This document shows, piece after piece, positions 48,505 through 56,655 of a stretch of DNA of 64,000 bases (position 1 is its first letter; each line of letters begins with the position of its first letter). The notes beneath the pieces were generated by a model. The model was given only the letters and a program-made list of their open reading frames with translations, was not told the DNA's origin and did not search any database. Source of the stretch: a bacterium (GTDB lineage: Bacteria; Sumerlaeota; Sumerlaeia; SLMS01; JAHLLQ01). A program made the translations under genes and the position numbers. The stretch lies in assembly GCA_020444065.1 (NCBI GenBank), contig JAHLLQ010000002.1:799782-863781 (forward strand), in the 5' to 3' direction.

Positions 48505-49359
48505 TTACTCGACGAATTCCAGCTCGACGGGAGCCGGGATGAAGCCCTTGTCGTGCGCTTCCTTCAGGAACAACTCGACGCTGCGTCGACCGCGATCGCC
48601 GAAGTCCAGCGTCAGATCGTTCACGTACATGCCGACGAACTCATCAGCGAGTTCCTGGCTCATACCGCGACCCCATTGCATCGAGTGCTTCACGGCCTCG
48701 TCGCGATGCTCAAGGCCGTAGCGAATCGACTCGTGCAGGATGCGATTGATGCGGCTCAGCATCGGCTTGCCAAAAGACTTACGCACGACGTTCGCACCGA
48801 GAGGCAGCGGCAGTCCATTTGTCCGCTCGTACCACCACTCGCCCAGATTCACGATATTGGCAAAGCCCTCGGCTTCGTACGTCAATTGACCTTCATGAAT
48901 CAGCAGACCGGCATCGGCCTTGCCCGAACGCACCGCGTCCATGATCTCATCGAACGGCACGACAACGTGATCGAACTCGCCGTCCATAAAGATCTTCATC
49001 GCCAGATAGGCGGACGTCATCAGGCCTGGCACGGCGATCTTTTTCTTCTTCAGATCATCGACCGGGAAGGCATTGCGCGCGACGATCATTGGGCCGTAGT
49101 TGTCGCCCATCGACGCGCCGCACGGCAGCAGAGCGTACTTGTCCAACACCGACGCGTAGGCGTGGATGCTGATTGCGCTGATGTCGAGTTCCTCGCGCAT
49201 GGCGCGTTCGTTCAGTGTTTGGATGTCCTGCAGAATATGCTCAAAGCGCAATTCCCCCGTCTCGATCGCCTCGATTGCCAGGCCGTAGAACATGAAGGCA
49301 TCGTCGGGATCGGGCGAGTGCCCAAGCGTCAGTGTGCGTGTCTCGTTTGGTGTGCTCAT
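48505..49359 (-). CDS. mqnD: MqnD-like 1,4-dihydroxy-6-naphthoate synthase family protein
   Basis: The 284-residue product has the MqnA/MqnD fold seen in the futalosine route to menaquinone. It begins [17 protein letters not shown] (conserved SPxPxD-F start), then [33 protein letters not shown] and [10 protein letters not shown], all characteristic of MqnD-type proteins. MqnD converts cyclic dehypoxanthine futalosine to 1,4-dihydroxy-6-naphthoate. Some relatives have uncertain function, so the exact reaction is inferred by family only. No other menaquinone gene is in the window. It lies 41 bp before the GNAT-RNase HI start and 33 bp after the secreted-protein stop on the same strand. Confidence 0.8.
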   Translation of the reverse strand: MSTPNETRTLTLGHSPDPDDAFMFYGLAIEAIETGELRFEHILQDIQTLNERAMREELDISAISIHAYASVLDKYALLPCGASMGDNYGPMIVARNAFPVDDLKKKKIAVPGLMTSAYLAMKIFMDGEFDHVVVPFDEIMDAVRSGKADAGLLIHEGQLTYEAEGFANIVNLGEWWYERTNGLPLPLGANVVRKSFGKPMLSRINRILHESIRYGLEHRDEAVKHSMQWGRGMSQELADEFVGMYVNDLTLDFGDRGRRSVELFLKEAHDKGFIPAPVELEFVE

Positions 49360-49392
49360 CTTACTCCTGTTGCGTGCAAGAATTTCCGATTC

Positions 49393-51204
49393 TCATTCGG
49401 CAGTGTACATCTGCGATCTGAGAACGATCATGTCGGGCAAGAACTGAGCCGACTGGCGCGATGAACGGAAATACCGCTGCCACCATTCCTTCGGCGGGAC
49501 ATCATCTTCCGACAGATCAACGTCTTCAAAGAGACCCAGTGCAAATACCTCCTGGAGTTGCTCAGAGACATTTGCTGCCGCTTCGGGGCTGGAGTAGGAG
49601 AAGAAACGAAGTCCTTCAAGTCCTTGGTCGGCCAGCGTCTCGGTAAACGCCTTGCTTGTGGCCAAGGAATTGTTGCTCTCGCCCGTCACGCGTCGCACTG
49701 CGTCCTGTGCCTCGATCAGGTTATTCGTCAGAATCAGGTGACTCGGAGTCAGGGCGATCGAGAAGCGCAGCGCCGTCTCTTCGCCCGGCATCTGCTTCAT
49801 CGTCCAGATGTTGAATCCGCGCTGCGTGAAGTGCTCCAGCGGGATCTGATAGGGTTCGCCGGTCAGGCGATCGAAGAACTGATCCAGGGTCGCCACAAGC
49901 TTCTCGCCATTCGTCGTCTTGAGCAGGAAGACTTCCGAACTGACCGAGGAGGATGACATTCCCTCTTCCTCCAGTTCTGTCTTCACTTCGCTCGGCAATT
50001 CCCGCGAGTAGTAGGCGTGCTCGCCCTTCAGGTTGTTGATGATATCCGCTTCCACATCGACGTTGAAGTTACTGACAGAGGACATCAGATATGCGCTGAG
50101 GATGCTGTCCGCCTGCGGGTTGACCATGCGAGCCATGGCGCGGACGGTCTTCCAGATCTCCTCGAGATTCGCCGTGAACGAAGCGTAAGACAGAACGTTC
50201 GAAGGCACCAGCTTCGCGGAAGTGAGTTCATTCTTGCTACCGGCGTAGAGCATCGACAACAGGCCGCGGTGCTCTTCAGGAACGGCGATCACGGCATTGG
50301 AAGCAAGTCCCCCTTCGTGAAAACCCCAGGAGGCCATCATCGGACCCGTGCCAGAGAGCCCCAGGCTCTCCAGGCCCTCGATCAATTCTTCATGATCCGG
50401 ATTGGCCTTCTGTTGGTCGAGCAGGCGCGCAAGATTGAAGTAGACCGTCACATCGCCTTGTTCGCCAACGCTGCGCTTGATGTCCTCGAAGCGATCGACG
50501 GCGCCGATGGTCTTCTGATTGTCGCCCATCAGTCCCGAAAGAGTCGGCCGGAGCGGCTTGCTTCGGCCCTCGCACAGGATGAAGTACTTGTCCGTCAGTG
50601 TGTACTCGATGTGAATGGGGATCTCCTCCATCAACTGAAGGCCCTCGAGTTCATCGGGTGAGTTTTCCGCCGGGCCTTCCTCGTAGTACTCGATGACGTA
50701 GATCTTCTCGCCTTTGAATTCCTCGACGCTCTTCTTGGCGTCCTCAGGCGTATCCGCCAGCAACTCGTCAAGAACGCGGCGGATCTCCTTGTGATCCTTC
50801 TTAGAGACTTCCGCGACGAATGCCGTGTCCCATTCGTGCATGGAATAGTCGCCGTCGGCGCGGTACTCGTTCATCGTGGAGTAGACGCCAACGTAGCCAT
50901 TCATCATGCCGAGGATTTGCTCGATGTCGATGTCGAGCTCCTTCAGATCCTCTTCCTTGAAGGAATCCCAACCTTTCTCAATGGTCTGGCGAATGGCAGC
51001 GAACTCGGGGCTCTTCCAGGCTTCTTGATAGGGACTGGCAGCCCACTTCTCGCGCAGGGCTCCCATGTCCTTGATCGCGATAAGCAGCCATGTGTCCTCG
51101 GGCAACTGACTCGTCAGATCCTTCGCCCGTGCCGGAGCGATCGAAACGATCGCCAGCAGCAGGATTAGAGCGATGCTCCGCCACCCATCCCGGATGATCT
51201 TCAT
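49393..51204 (-). CDS. Secreted protein of unknown function (603 aa)
   Basis: The 603-residue product has a signal peptide (MKIIRDGWRSIALILLLAIVSIAPARA) followed by a mixed alpha/beta protein with many acidic residues, for example PEDTWLLIAIKDMGALREKW, a repeat-like second half starting LVPSNVLSYASFTANLEE, and SSPEAAANVSEQLQEVF. The pattern of a short strand, helix and long charged linkers recalls DUF3352-like proteins, but I am not sure of this. No catalytic motif, lipobox or membrane helix other than the leader was found. ATG 51204 is chosen because AAGGGGA lies just upstream and a leader begins there. It is 46 bp after the HtrA-like protease and probably co-transcribed with it. Confidence 0.7.
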   Translation of the reverse strand: MKIIRDGWRSIALILLLAIVSIAPARAKDLTSQLPEDTWLLIAIKDMGALREKWAASPYQEAWKSPEFAAIRQTIEKGWDSFKEEDLKELDIDIEQILGMMNGYVGVYSTMNEYRADGDYSMHEWDTAFVAEVSKKDHKEIRRVLDELLADTPEDAKKSVEEFKGEKIYVIEYYEEGPAENSPDELEGLQLMEEIPIHIEYTLTDKYFILCEGRSKPLRPTLSGLMGDNQKTIGAVDRFEDIKRSVGEQGDVTVYFNLARLLDQQKANPDHEELIEGLESLGLSGTGPMMASWGFHEGGLASNAVIAVPEEHRGLLSMLYAGSKNELTSAKLVPSNVLSYASFTANLEEIWKTVRAMARMVNPQADSILSAYLMSSVSNFNVDVEADIINNLKGEHAYYSRELPSEVKTELEEEGMSSSSVSSEVFLLKTTNGEKLVATLDQFFDRLTGEPYQIPLEHFTQRGFNIWTMKQMPGEETALRFSIALTPSHLILTNNLIEAQDAVRRVTGESNNSLATSKAFTETLADQGLEGLRFFSYSSPEAAANVSEQLQEVFALGLFEDVDLSEDDVPPKEWWQRYFRSSRQSAQFLPDMIVLRSQMYTAE

Positions 51205-51250
51205 GGTATTTCCCCTTAGTCGATTTGTGCCGCCTGGATGCCCTCCGGCC

Positions 51251-52243
51251 TCACTCCGGCTGCAGGTACCTGTAGCCTTCGTTCTCTGCCTGCTCGGAAT
51301 AAGCGAAGGACTCCTTGTTCTGAAGGAAGACATTGATCAATTCCACGGGCAGGGCGAAAGCGATGCCTTCCTGGAAGGAGGCTTTCAGCGTTACGAGCCC
51401 CACGACTTCACCGCGTACGTTGACAAGCGGCCCGCCGCTGTTGCCGGGGTTTACCGCCGCCGTCGTTTGCAGATAGAGGATGTCGTTCACGTTGCGCGCC
51501 AGCGAACTGACAATGCCCTGGCTGACAGTGTGCTCGAGCAGTCGGCGGCCCATCCCCGGATTGCCGATGGCGTACACATCATCGCCCACTTCCAGCGAAC
51601 GCGGCGGCGCGATCGGCAGCGGCCGTAGTGTCACGCCCTTCTCGGCTGCCTTCTCAGGGCTGAGACGCAGCAGTGCGATGTCGTAGAGCGGGCTGAAGGC
51701 CTCGACCTCGACATCCTCAAACGTCTCGCGGCGCCACTGGTCGCCATCCTTCTCGAAAACGTTGACCGTGTGATACTTCTCGCCATTGATCACGTGGTGG
51801 TTTGTGACGATTAGTCCTTCGTCGTTGTAGATGAAGCCCGAGCCGGATCCGTGTGGGTTCGAGATCAGAACGACGCTTCGCTTCGCCTCATCGACGATCT
51901 GGGTGCGCGACATGACATCCTGCGAGGCGCCTTCGCGGGCACGGAAGATCACCGACCCGGTTTCCGGGTCGAAGACCCCGGAGCCAAGCCCCAGCGTCGG
52001 CGTCGTCTCCCCGCTGGCTGCTTCGGAAAGCGACTCCGAAGAGAGAATATTGTCGGGAGACAGACGGATGATCGTCGGGCCGATATCGATGAAAACTTCC
52101 TCGGGCGTTTCTTTCACCAACTGCCCGACCACCTCGCCACCACCGCGCAGGCGCCAGTACATCTGGTCATCATCCGCAGCGTGAGTGCTCGCTGTCGTCA
52201 GCAGTATTGCCAGCGTGGCGATCCAGGCGATCCGAGTCATCAT
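51251..52243 (-). CDS. Exported HtrA/DegP-like serine protease without PDZ domain
   Basis: The 330-residue product has a signal peptide (to about residue 23, STHAA), a ~90-residue N-terminal region starting YWRLRGGGEVVGQLV that resembles a small SH3-like or PRC-type beta domain, and a trypsin-like protease domain from about 110. The triad is His150 (VTNHHVI), Asp188 (YDIALLRL) and Ser269 (NPGNSGGPL). Unlike DegP or DegS it has no PDZ domain after the protease. It would act in the periplasm or outside, probably in protein quality control or processing. ATG 52243 follows an in-frame TTG, and AAGAGG lies about 13 nt upstream. A terminator hairpin of the pseudopilin operon lies upstream, so it is probably a separate unit with the next gene. 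Confidence 0.85.
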   Translation of the reverse strand: MMTRIAWIATLAILLTTASTHAADDDQMYWRLRGGGEVVGQLVKETPEEVFIDIGPTIIRLSPDNILSSESLSEAASGETTPTLGLGSGVFDPETGSVIFRAREGASQDVMSRTQIVDEAKRSVVLISNPHGSGSGFIYNDEGLIVTNHHVINGEKYHTVNVFEKDGDQWRRETFEDVEVEAFSPLYDIALLRLSPEKAAEKGVTLRPLPIAPPRSLEVGDDVYAIGNPGMGRRLLEHTVSQGIVSSLARNVNDILYLQTTAAVNPGNSGGPLVNVRGEVVGLVTLKASFQEGIAFALPVELINVFLQNKESFAYSEQAENEGYRYLQPE

Positions 52244-52350
52244 CAAACAGGCCTCTTCCCGAGCGGTTCCGCGAACCAGAATTGACTATCGTCAGGAAGC
52301 CAGAACAGAAGCCCCGCGGCAAGAGAGAATCCCGTTGCAGAGCCGGAAGA

Positions 52351-52385
52351 AAAAGGAACGCCGCCGAGAGCAAGTCTCGGCGGCG
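52351..52385 (-). terminator. Strong terminator of the pseudopilin operon
   Basis: A perfect 11-bp stem (CGCCGCCGAGA and TCTCGGCGGCG) with a 5-nt loop is followed on the minus strand by TTCCTTTTTC. It sits 29 bp after the last pseudopilin stop and closes the minus-strand operon starting at 61333. Confidence 0.92.
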
Positions 52386-52414
52386 CAGAGGGCACTGAAT
52401 TCTGAGCAGTACGA

Positions 52415-53068
52415 TCAGATATTCGGGCTTTCCCAGTTCACGATATCGTCGGAATCCGGAATCAGGCCGCCGACCGTCACACCGGTCGTTCCATTCGGTC
52501 CCTGCGACAGGATCTGGAACGTTGCCGGATTGTAGTAAGTTTCCGTCGAGTAGTACGGATGATCGGATGGCAGTCTGGCGCCGCCAAGGGAGGAGTATTC
52601 CCGGTACTGAATGTAGTAGTACGGGCTCCCGAACGGATCGAGGAACTGAATCTGAGCGCGCGACAATCCGGTCGTCAGGGCGCCGCCGGTCAACGTTCCC
52701 AGCTTGTTATCGTCCCAATCCAGATAGGGGCCTTCCCAACGGGTGCTGAGGGGCGTGTACATGTTCCCGTTCAGGCTGCCGCGCAAAGCCAACTGCATGT
52801 AGCCACAGCCCTGCGCGGGCGTCAGTTGGTCCAGATTGCTCGGGGCGATAGCGGTCCCCGTGCTGGAGGGCGGGAACTGTCCAACGTCGATCTGATAGCG
52901 ATTGATGGCCACTTCCATCGTCCGGATCTCAGCCCGGGTTCTGGCCACCTTTGCTCGAAGGACTTCTTTCGTATAGACGCCGACGGCGATTGTCGAAAGC
53001 AGCGATACAATCAGCAGCACGACCATCAACTCGATCAGCGTTACGCCTTTATTGAAGAGCTTGTTCAT
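52415..53068 (-). CDS. GspG-like pseudopilin 5
   Basis: The 217-residue prepilin has a short leader and cleavage site NKG|VTLIELMVVLLIV with Glu at mature position 5, then the usual N-terminal helix. The C-terminal head shows the GspG signature: GPYLDWDDN, DPFGSPYYYIQY, ILSQGPNGTTG and a closing SDDIVNWESP that matches the calcium-binding DDIxNW end of GspG. GspG is the major pseudopilin of type II secretion. ATG 53068 is preceded by GGTGGAAAG. It is last in a run of five GspG-like genes, 69 bp after the previous one, and precedes the terminator. It is closest to canonical GspG, although about 70 residues longer. Confidence 0.88.
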   Translation of the reverse strand: MNKLFNKGVTLIELMVVLLIVSLLSTIAVGVYTKEVLRAKVARTRAEIRTMEVAINRYQIDVGQFPPSSTGTAIAPSNLDQLTPAQGCGYMQLALRGSLNGNMYTPLSTRWEGPYLDWDDNKLGTLTGGALTTGLSRAQIQFLDPFGSPYYYIQYREYSSLGGARLPSDHPYYSTETYYNPATFQILSQGPNGTTGVTVGGLIPDSDDIVNWESPNI

Positions 53069-53137
53069 TTTCGAGCTTTCCACCGGGCTTTTGGAGCGTT
53101 CGTTTCGGGGGACTACTTACCAACAAGTTCGGATCGA

Positions 53138-53926
53138 TTAGAAGATCGAGTTGAAAGCCGTTTCGTTCGCGACCGGGCCGAATTCGTAGAAGATGTCATC
53201 GTCGAATTCCTGCACCGTCGAGGAATCCGATTCGCCGTTCGAGCCGAAGGAGACGATGGCGAAGCGATCGAACCGATCGTCCTGGTTCTGGTTGATGTTG
53301 CCATCATCGATATCGTTGTTGGACGGCGTCGCATTGATTGTCGACTCGCTCGCCGTGCTGATGATGCCGATCGGCGAGTAGAAGCGATATGGACGGCCCC
53401 AGGGATCGAGCACGAAGTCGTAAGAGACTTCCTGCTGCGTCAGATCCTGGGGATCGTTGACGATGTCGTTGCCCGTGTAGACGCGCTTCGCATTCAGGAA
53501 CGGACCCTGCCAATAGTTGATCATCTGGGCGACGCGATCGTTCGGATCCGCCGTGCCGACGGCCAGGTCATCCTGGCCGGCCGAGACCTGCTCTGCCAGA
53601 TCCAGGAACGGATTCACGACGTAGGTCGTGCTCGCGGTGGGGTAGTCGGCGAAGTTGTCGTGCGCCGTGCCTGTGCTGCCGACATTCAAATTCGGCACAT
53701 TGTCCAGGATGTGAATGGGGACATAGTAACCATGAGTCATGGCGCACATGTCCTGGGCCATCGCGATCTCACGAACTTCCATCCGCGCCGTGGCGATTCG
53801 CGCCTGGTGCGTCTTCTGGACGAATACCGGCACAGCGATCGTCGCCAGTAGCGAGATGATCGCCAGCACGACGAGCAACTCCGTCAGCGTCACAGCCCGC
53901 ATTGCTCTGTTTTCAAAAGTCTTCAT
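53138..53926 (-). CDS. GspG-like pseudopilin 4
   Basis: The 262-residue prepilin has leader MKTFENRAMRA and the processing site RA|VTLTELLVVLAIISLLATIAVP with Glu5. The head carries YWQGPFLNAKRVY, DPWGRPYRFYSP, AIVSFGSNGESD and FDDDIFYEFG, again the GspG-type layout with an expanded acidic Asn/Asp-rich loop (DIDDGNINQNQDD). GGAGG lies about 11 nt upstream of the ATG. It would be inserted in the inner membrane and processed by PilD/GspO, which is not in this window. It is 112 bp after pseudopilin 3. Sequence divergence from its siblings is high outside the helix and DPWG motif, so roles may have separated. Confidence 0.87.
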   Translation of the reverse strand: MKTFENRAMRAVTLTELLVVLAIISLLATIAVPVFVQKTHQARIATARMEVREIAMAQDMCAMTHGYYVPIHILDNVPNLNVGSTGTAHDNFADYPTASTTYVVNPFLDLAEQVSAGQDDLAVGTADPNDRVAQMINYWQGPFLNAKRVYTGNDIVNDPQDLTQQEVSYDFVLDPWGRPYRFYSPIGIISTASESTINATPSNNDIDDGNINQNQDDRFDRFAIVSFGSNGESDSSTVQEFDDDIFYEFGPVANETAFNSIF

Positions 53927-54038
53927 GGTACGTAAGTCCTCCGAAAGTCGCGATGCCCTTCTGGTTTTCGGGCTCTCTATGAGTTTCCTGCATTCGAATC
54001 AAACCGTCAACTGCCTGTTCCTGCACCTTCTTCCAGCT

Positions 54039-54812
54039 CTATCGCCCGAACGAGCGGACAAAATCGTCACCCGTTCCAAGGTTGCTACCGGCTCCGTCGC
54101 CCGGCAGACCGTTCGGCCCCAGGCTCAGTACCGTGATACGATCAAACACATCGGTCGGCACGGCTGTCAGGATCGGAGAAAGAGATCCGATCGGGAAGTC
54201 GGCCGTCTGGACCATGTCGCCGTTCGGCTCGAGCACCATGCCCACGCGCGTGAACAGGAGGTAGTTATTTCCCCACGGGTCATCCGGAATGCCGTCCGGC
54301 AAACCGCCGTCATCATCGTCCGGCGTGTTAGTATAGTTATTCGAATCTTTCTGCCAGTTCACATACGGCCCATTCCAATTGAAGGATGTTTCATTGTTCT
54401 GAAGCAGATCAAGAAGGCCTCGCCCCACTGGGTTTCCATCGACCAACTCACCGGTCTGCGGATCCAGGAACAGTCGATCCTGGTTTTCAAAGTATCCGAC
54501 AGTGTTATAGTTGTAGGATTGAATGGTGTCGTTGGGGGCATCACGCTCCCACTGAGTGGAGTCTCGGGTCACCGTATCGTTCAACATAAACAGGCGAACG
54601 TAATAGGCCGTATCGATCGCCACGCGCTCTTCTGCTGAAGCGTAGTGCTCCAGATCCTGCATCGCACGTGCCTCACGGGCCTGCTTGGTGCGATTCGCGA
54701 TAATCGGAATCGCGATCGACACAAGAATGCCGATAATGATGATCGCGATCAGCAACTCGATGATCGAGAAACCCCGTGTTGCCTTGCGATATGTCCTCAT
54801 CCGGTGTTGCAT
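54039..54812 (-). CDS. GspG-like pseudopilin 3
   Basis: The 257-residue prepilin starts MQHRMRTYRKATRG|FSIIELLIAIIIIGILVSIAIP, a textbook type III leader with Gly-1 and Glu5. The head contains GPYVNWQKDSNNY, DDPWGNNYLLFTRVG, LSLGPNGLPGDGAG and GDDFVRSFG. ATG 54812 has AAAGGTGA upstream. An alternative ATG at 54869 overlaps the previous stop in a TGATG arrangement and would add 19 residues to the leader; both are possible. It is the middle of the five GspG-like genes. Repeated acidic loops (PDDDDGGLPDG) may bind calcium, as GspG does. Confidence 0.87.
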   Translation of the reverse strand: MQHRMRTYRKATRGFSIIELLIAIIIIGILVSIAIPIIANRTKQAREARAMQDLEHYASAEERVAIDTAYYVRLFMLNDTVTRDSTQWERDAPNDTIQSYNYNTVGYFENQDRLFLDPQTGELVDGNPVGRGLLDLLQNNETSFNWNGPYVNWQKDSNNYTNTPDDDDGGLPDGIPDDPWGNNYLLFTRVGMVLEPNGDMVQTADFPIGSLSPILTAVPTDVFDRITVLSLGPNGLPGDGAGSNLGTGDDFVRSFGR

Positions 54813-54868
54813 GACAGAGTCACCTTTTCGGGCCATCAACGGAATCCTTCTGCATCGTCCTTCAAACA

Positions 54869-55582
54869 TCAGAACCGGTACTCGATATCGTCGCCATTGT
54901 CGTTCTGAATCGCGTTTTGCAATGGCGCGCGCTCGTAATCAGAAGAGACGCCCGGCGCCGATGCATCGCCTGGAATGCCGTCTTCACCCAGCGAGAATAT
55001 CACGCTGGAATTGAAGGACGTTTCCGTGCCGAAGAACAGGTAGGGCTGACCCCACGGGTCGACCGGGTAGCGATCGCGCTCCAGAACAGTATCCGGCGTG
55101 GCCCCATCGACAAAGATCGGACCGCCAAACGTAGACAGGTAGAAATCAGGCATGTTTGACATCGATATCTCGCGCTTGAAGGCCAGATACGGCCCCCCCC
55201 AGTTCGTCTCAATGGCATCGCCACTGATGGCGACTTTGCCATTCCAAGCCACGCCAAAATCCTGTTCCGAATACAGGCGCGGTGGGTGGGTCGGAGGATC
55301 CCAACCCTCACCTTCAATCCGCGGGCCGTTATCCAAGTCTTGCAGGCGCGCCTGAATGCCGGCGTCCGCCTCGACCAGAAGCTGCGCCTTTGCAATCGAG
55401 GACAACTCGTCGTTGGCGGCCACAATACGGGCCTCTCGTGTGCGCTGGCGGAAAATCGGGAGAATCAGCAAGGCGATCAGGGCGATCACACTCGCCACCA
55501 TCGCGATTTCCACCGCGGTAAAGCCTCGCTTATGATTACGTGCCGCTTGCTGCATCGGCTTCTCGGCTCCTTGAGTCTTCAC
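54869..55582 (-). CDS. GspG-like pseudopilin 2
   Basis: The 237-residue prepilin has a processing site NHKRG|FTAVEIAMVASVIALIALLILP with Glu5. Its head shows GGPYLAFKREI, DPWGQPYLFFGTE, FSLGEDGIPGDASAPG and a C-terminal NDNGDDIEYRF. GTG 55582 was chosen because GGAGGGAG sits just upstream and directly follows the previous stop; an ATG at 55555 would give a shorter leader and cannot be excluded. It is 13 bp after pseudopilin 1. The hydrophobic helix is unusual in reading FTAVEIAMV instead of the common FTLIELLVV, and the processing enzyme should still accept it. Confidence 0.85.
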   Translation of the reverse strand: MKTQGAEKPMQQAARNHKRGFTAVEIAMVASVIALIALLILPIFRQRTREARIVAANDELSSIAKAQLLVEADAGIQARLQDLDNGPRIEGEGWDPPTHPPRLYSEQDFGVAWNGKVAISGDAIETNWGGPYLAFKREISMSNMPDFYLSTFGGPIFVDGATPDTVLERDRYPVDPWGQPYLFFGTETSFNSSVIFSLGEDGIPGDASAPGVSSDYERAPLQNAIQNDNGDDIEYRF

Positions 55583-55595
55583 GGGTACTCCCTCC

Positions 55596-56567
55596 TCAGA
55601 AGGAGAAGACCACGTCGTCTGAACCCGGATCGGTAATTCCGATCGGGGTCGACTGATCATCCGAAAGGGCGAACGACGCTGCGTTCATTCCGTAGTTCTG
55701 TCCATATTCCCAGCTCCACGCATTCGCGCGTTCGTCCGTGAACTGGTCTTCCAGCAAATAGGTGAGCGACAAAGATGTGTCGTTCGGATTACCAACAAAA
55801 AGACGCAGGCCGTATGGCCCTGTGTCGTTGACGTTGAAGATATCGCCAGCGGTCGGGCGGAAGAATTCTCCGCCACCCGGCAACTGGTTCGGACCGTAGC
55901 TGACAACCGCGTTGATGAAATTGCCCGTTACGCCGGACGACGACAACGTCACGTTCGTCGAATCCTGCGACGCGAAATACAGTGTCGGATTCGCTGGATC
56001 GGTCCGGTCGACGTTAAGCATATAGACCATGTACGGACCGTTGAACGGATCGACCGGCCACTGGAACGTCGCATTCTCCGCCGTGGTCGCCGGAATGCCC
56101 ACAGGTGGATTGCCCGCTTCGAAGTCCGGCAACCGCATGGCTTTGGAACCGCCGCGTCCTTGAGAGACTCCGGATCGGGCTTGAGAAGCGCTGAAGTAGG
56201 GGCCGAGCCAGTTCTGTTCGATATGAGTAGCTTGGGGAACCGTCGATACGGAGAGGATGCTCATGAAGGCGTAAGATTGAGTCCCCGGGTTGCCGAAGGC
56301 CCTCTGTCCAGCTAACTTTAGCAGGTCCTTACTGTCATCCATGAAGCAGAGCTTCGGGAAAAAGCCCACATCGTTGTATGCGAAATCCAGTGCCGATGCG
56401 ATCTGGCGGGTTTCGCCGATGATCGCCTTGCGCTGGTTGGATCGGAATTGCTGCTGAACGCCGAAAATCGCCAGGCCCGAAAAGAGCGCAATCAGCGCTC
56501 CCACAATCACCAACTCAACGAGTGTGAAAGCCCGGCGATTGCTGCTATGTCCGCGTTTCCGAAGCAC
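55596..56567 (-). CDS. GspG-like pseudopilin 1
   Basis: At 323 residues this is the longest of the five. It starts with GTG and has leader RRA|FTLVELVIVGALIALFSGLAIFG with Glu5. The head has an enlarged insertion with WLGPYFSASQ, the DPFNGPYMVYML equivalent of DPWG, VVSYGPNQLPGGGEF and a C-terminus GSDDVVFSF. A GAGGAG lies about 13 nt upstream. It is 88 bp after the GspK-like gene. The insertion (about residues 60-160) has no match I recognise. It is a pseudopilin by its leader and helix; its exact place in the pseudopilus is unknown. Confidence 0.84.
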   Translation of the reverse strand: MLRKRGHSSNRRAFTLVELVIVGALIALFSGLAIFGVQQQFRSNQRKAIIGETRQIASALDFAYNDVGFFPKLCFMDDSKDLLKLAGQRAFGNPGTQSYAFMSILSVSTVPQATHIEQNWLGPYFSASQARSGVSQGRGGSKAMRLPDFEAGNPPVGIPATTAENATFQWPVDPFNGPYMVYMLNVDRTDPANPTLYFASQDSTNVTLSSSGVTGNFINAVVSYGPNQLPGGGEFFRPTAGDIFNVNDTGPYGLRLFVGNPNDTSLSLTYLLEDQFTDERANAWSWEYGQNYGMNAASFALSDDQSTPIGITDPGSDDVVFSF

Positions 56568-56655
56568 TGTTGGCTTGTCTCCTCAACTAGTCGTCCTATG
56601 GGCTGGCCAAAGAATGGCTCTCAAAACCAGGGGCGTCAACTTCTCGTCACTGATT

